Source of the DNA: Clostridiaceae bacterium
GTDB lineage: Bacteria; Bacillota; Clostridia; Oscillospirales; Acutalibacteraceae
Direction of reading: 5' to 3'
Assembly (NCBI GenBank): GCA_016292785.1
Contig: JAEDFL010000008.1
Location: forward strand, 1-61,456
Length of the DNA: 61,456 nt
Each line of letters opens with the position of its first letter. Positions within the stretch are counted from its first letter, which is position 1. Positions 59,622 through 61,456 of the stretch are shown here, piece by piece. A model generated the notes under the pieces. It searched no databases. It worked only from the letters and a program-made list of their open reading frames with translations, and was not told the origin of the DNA. Both the position numbers and the translations under genes were made by a program.

Positions 59622-61445
59622 ATGCAAAAAATCGGAAAAAGAATATTGTCAATTCTTCTCACGGTAATTATCGCCGTTTCTTCGTGCGTTATTGCTGCAA
59701 ATGCCGAAACGGATTCCGTGATAACAAAGGTTGACAGCTTTGAAGCCGCAGCCGAGGAGCTAACCAACAGCAAGCACGTTGACGAGCTTGAAAAGGACGA
59801 GGTCTACCCGACAATTCTCATCCACGGCATCGGTCAGTCAAGAACCTTTATGCTTGACGAGGACGGCAACGACGCTGTTGATCCCGACGGCAAGAAAATC
59901 ACCGGATGGCCGATCTATTTCTATGTTCCGGAGCTTGTTTTCAAGCTTGTTGTTCCGCTTCTTGCTTCTCTTATTACACAAAAGGACTGCGGCCTTTCCA
60001 AAAAGGCTTATGATGCGGTTTACGACGCTGTCGATTATCTGGCTTTCAATGATGACGGCACTCCCAAGAACAATTTCCGTGTAGAGGGTTACGATAACAG
60101 ATCGGCCGCCGAATGTACCGAGGAGGAAAAGGCCGTCATCTTCGACCATGTTCCGATCAAAAACTATACCGATAAGGTCGGTGAAGAAAACCTCTATTAC
60201 TACGCCTACAACTCTTTCGGCGATATCTATCAGATCGTTGACGGACTTGAGGAAATCATTGAGAAGGCAAAGAAAGACACCGGTAAAGATAAGGTCAATC
60301 TTCTTCCGATAAGCCTCGGCGGCGCAATTTCCGTCGCTTATATCGGAGAGCATCCGAAATGTGAGGATATCAACAAAATCGTCCTTATCGTTCCTGCCGC
60401 AGACGGCTCCGAGATCGTCGGCAAGGTTATGCTCGGTCAGCTTGATTACAGCGACGCAGGACTTTACAGAAATATGTTCACAAAGCTTGTCGGAGAGGAC
60501 AACTATACAGGCTGGCTTATAAATATCGGTATCAGAATCCTTCCTAAGAACGTCGTTATCGGACTTCTTAAAGCTATCGCCGCAGGTCTTTCGGACTCCG
60601 CTTTGTCTCGTGTAACAAATATGTGGGGACTTGTTCCGTCCTCTATGTATGACGAGCTTGCCGAAAGGTATCTTGTTGAGGGAACAAAGTTTGCCTCGGA
60701 TGTTGAGAAATTCCACAATGCTCAGTTAAATTACATAAGCAACCTTAAAGCCGCCGCCAAAAACGGAGTTAAGATTTATGATGTCTGCGCCTACGGTCTT
60801 GAGCTTTATAGCCTCATTGATTCAAATTCCAATTCGGATAAGATAATCCACTCCGCTTCGACCTCTCTTGGTGCGACGTTCAGCAATGTACACGAGAAGC
60901 TTCCCGAGGGCTACACTCAGCAGAAGCTGACCGGAACAAACTTCATCTCTCCCGACGGTCAGGTTGACGCTTCCACCTGCGCCTTCCCTTACACCACATG
61001 GTTCTTCGGAAATCAGAGCCATGAGGAGCTTGCACATAATGATGTTGTTATTTCGCTTGCAACCGATCTTCTTGTCGTAAAGGATATGGATGTTTTCACA
61101 ACGGTTGAATATCCTCAGTTCAACGGTCACAGAAACACGCATGATCTCATCAAGTATATCGAGGAGGCAGAGGCAGTCGATCTCTCAGCCCTCAGCACAG
61201 AGAATGCCGAAAAGTTGACAGCCGCACTTGACAAGGCAAAGGCTATCCTTGCGACAACAATAATCGTTGAGGGTGAAGCCGAAGCCGCCGAAAACGAGCT
61301 TTACAATGCCCTTGCCGATATCGGTCTGTATGAGAAAAAGGACAACACCAAGGACAATATTCTTCTTGTTGTCTGCAAAACGGCAAGTGAGCTTATCTAT
61401 CGCTATTTCGGACCGAGAGGCTTCTCCGATCCTTACGGCGTGTAA
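59622..61445 (+). CDS. Secreted alpha/beta hydrolase (lipase/esterase-like)
   Basis: A 607-residue exported hydrolase. The signal peptide (MQKIGKRILSILLTVIIAVS, cleavage near ANA-ET) is followed by the oxyanion-type YPTILIHGIGQSR. Later comes a nucleophile elbow, LLPISLGGAIS (S231), in the serine-Gly-Gly form. Late GHRNTHDLI gives a possible catalytic His near residue 507. The C-terminal 90 residues are helical with a FIVAR-like coiled pattern (LTAALDKAKAILATT), often used for wall or sugar contact. The substrate is unknown. It starts 8 bases after the dockerin gene, so the two are probably coexpressed. Confidence 0.82.
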   Translation: MQKIGKRILSILLTVIIAVSSCVIAANAETDSVITKVDSFEAAAEELTNSKHVDELEKDEVYPTILIHGIGQSRTFMLDEDGNDAVDPDGKKITGWPIYFYVPELVFKLVVPLLASLITQKDCGLSKKAYDAVYDAVDYLAFNDDGTPKNNFRVEGYDNRSAAECTEEEKAVIFDHVPIKNYTDKVGEENLYYYAYNSFGDIYQIVDGLEEIIEKAKKDTGKDKVNLLPISLGGAISVAYIGEHPKCEDINKIVLIVPAADGSEIVGKVMLGQLDYSDAGLYRNMFTKLVGEDNYTGWLINIGIRILPKNVVIGLLKAIAAGLSDSALSRVTNMWGLVPSSMYDELAERYLVEGTKFASDVEKFHNAQLNYISNLKAAAKNGVKIYDVCAYGLELYSLIDSNSNSDKIIHSASTSLGATFSNVHEKLPEGYTQQKLTGTNFISPDGQVDASTCAFPYTTWFFGNQSHEELAHNDVVISLATDLLVVKDMDVFTTVEYPQFNGHRNTHDLIKYIEEAEAVDLSALSTENAEKLTAALDKAKAILATTIIVEGEAEAAENELYNALADIGLYEKKDNTKDNILLVVCKTASELIYRYFGPRGFSDPYGV

Positions 61446-61456
61446 CCGAATATTTT

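Overview
The window looks like the chromosome of a spore-forming clostridial Firmicute, most likely a gut anaerobe of the Ruminococcaceae/Oscillospiraceae type. The evidence is a spoIIE sporulation gene, a T-box leader on a branched-chain amino-acid operon, Gram-positive promoters and AGGAGG ribosome sites, a type I dockerin domain, and many secreted proteins. The taxonomic placement is inference. No rRNA, tRNA, CRISPR array or complete insertion sequence was seen.

Left part (1-9600): a partial zinc-ribbon membrane protein, a small secreted protein and a TfoX-N-domain protein. Next comes a plus-strand run of acyltransferase, ABC ATPase/permease and GH38 alpha-mannosidase. A convergent DUF4965/glutaminase-A-like gene follows.

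Branched-chain amino-acid operon (9592-22452, minus strand): promoter, compound T-box leader, ilvA, ridA, leuA, leuC, leuD, leuB, ilvB, ilvN, ilvC, ilvD and a DUF815-type AAA ATPase, then a terminator. The leader carries two specifier stems, apparently a Leu codon (CTC) and then an Ile codon (ATC), but only one T-box antiterminator/terminator. The operon makes Ile, Leu and Val, and RidA probably clears the reactive enamine made by IlvA.

Middle (22525-25237): two divergent genes for secreted proteins, a CHAP/papain-like protein with a BIG2 domain and a metallophosphoesterase. They share an upstream region with GTTACAA repeats.

Surface-fibre locus (25252-46646, minus strand, about 21 kb, apparently one transcription unit): this is the most unusual part. 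It encodes four SipW-like (Ser/His) signal peptidases and five small secreted proteins with the AWF signal-peptide motif of SipW/TasA substrates. It also encodes a membrane-anchored stalk protein of about 25 hexapeptide repeats, a 2389-residue GLUG-repeat protein and two bitopic proteins with related ectodomains. A degenerate EAL protein and a McrB-like membrane AAA+ ATPase with a DUF2357-like partner ending in a long Lys/Glu/Ala tract complete it. I read it as a dedicated machine for making and exporting a surface fibre. A promoter and an 18-bp perfect palindrome precede it.

Right part (46718-61456): a Gfo/Idh/MocA oxidoreductase, a degenerate P-type ATPase-like membrane protein downstream of rlmB, and spoIIE followed by a MITE-like element. 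Then come the typA-ribF-udg-metallophosphoesterase operon (minus) and a plus-strand pair: a membrane-anchored dockerin/CBM-like protein and a secreted alpha/beta hydrolase.
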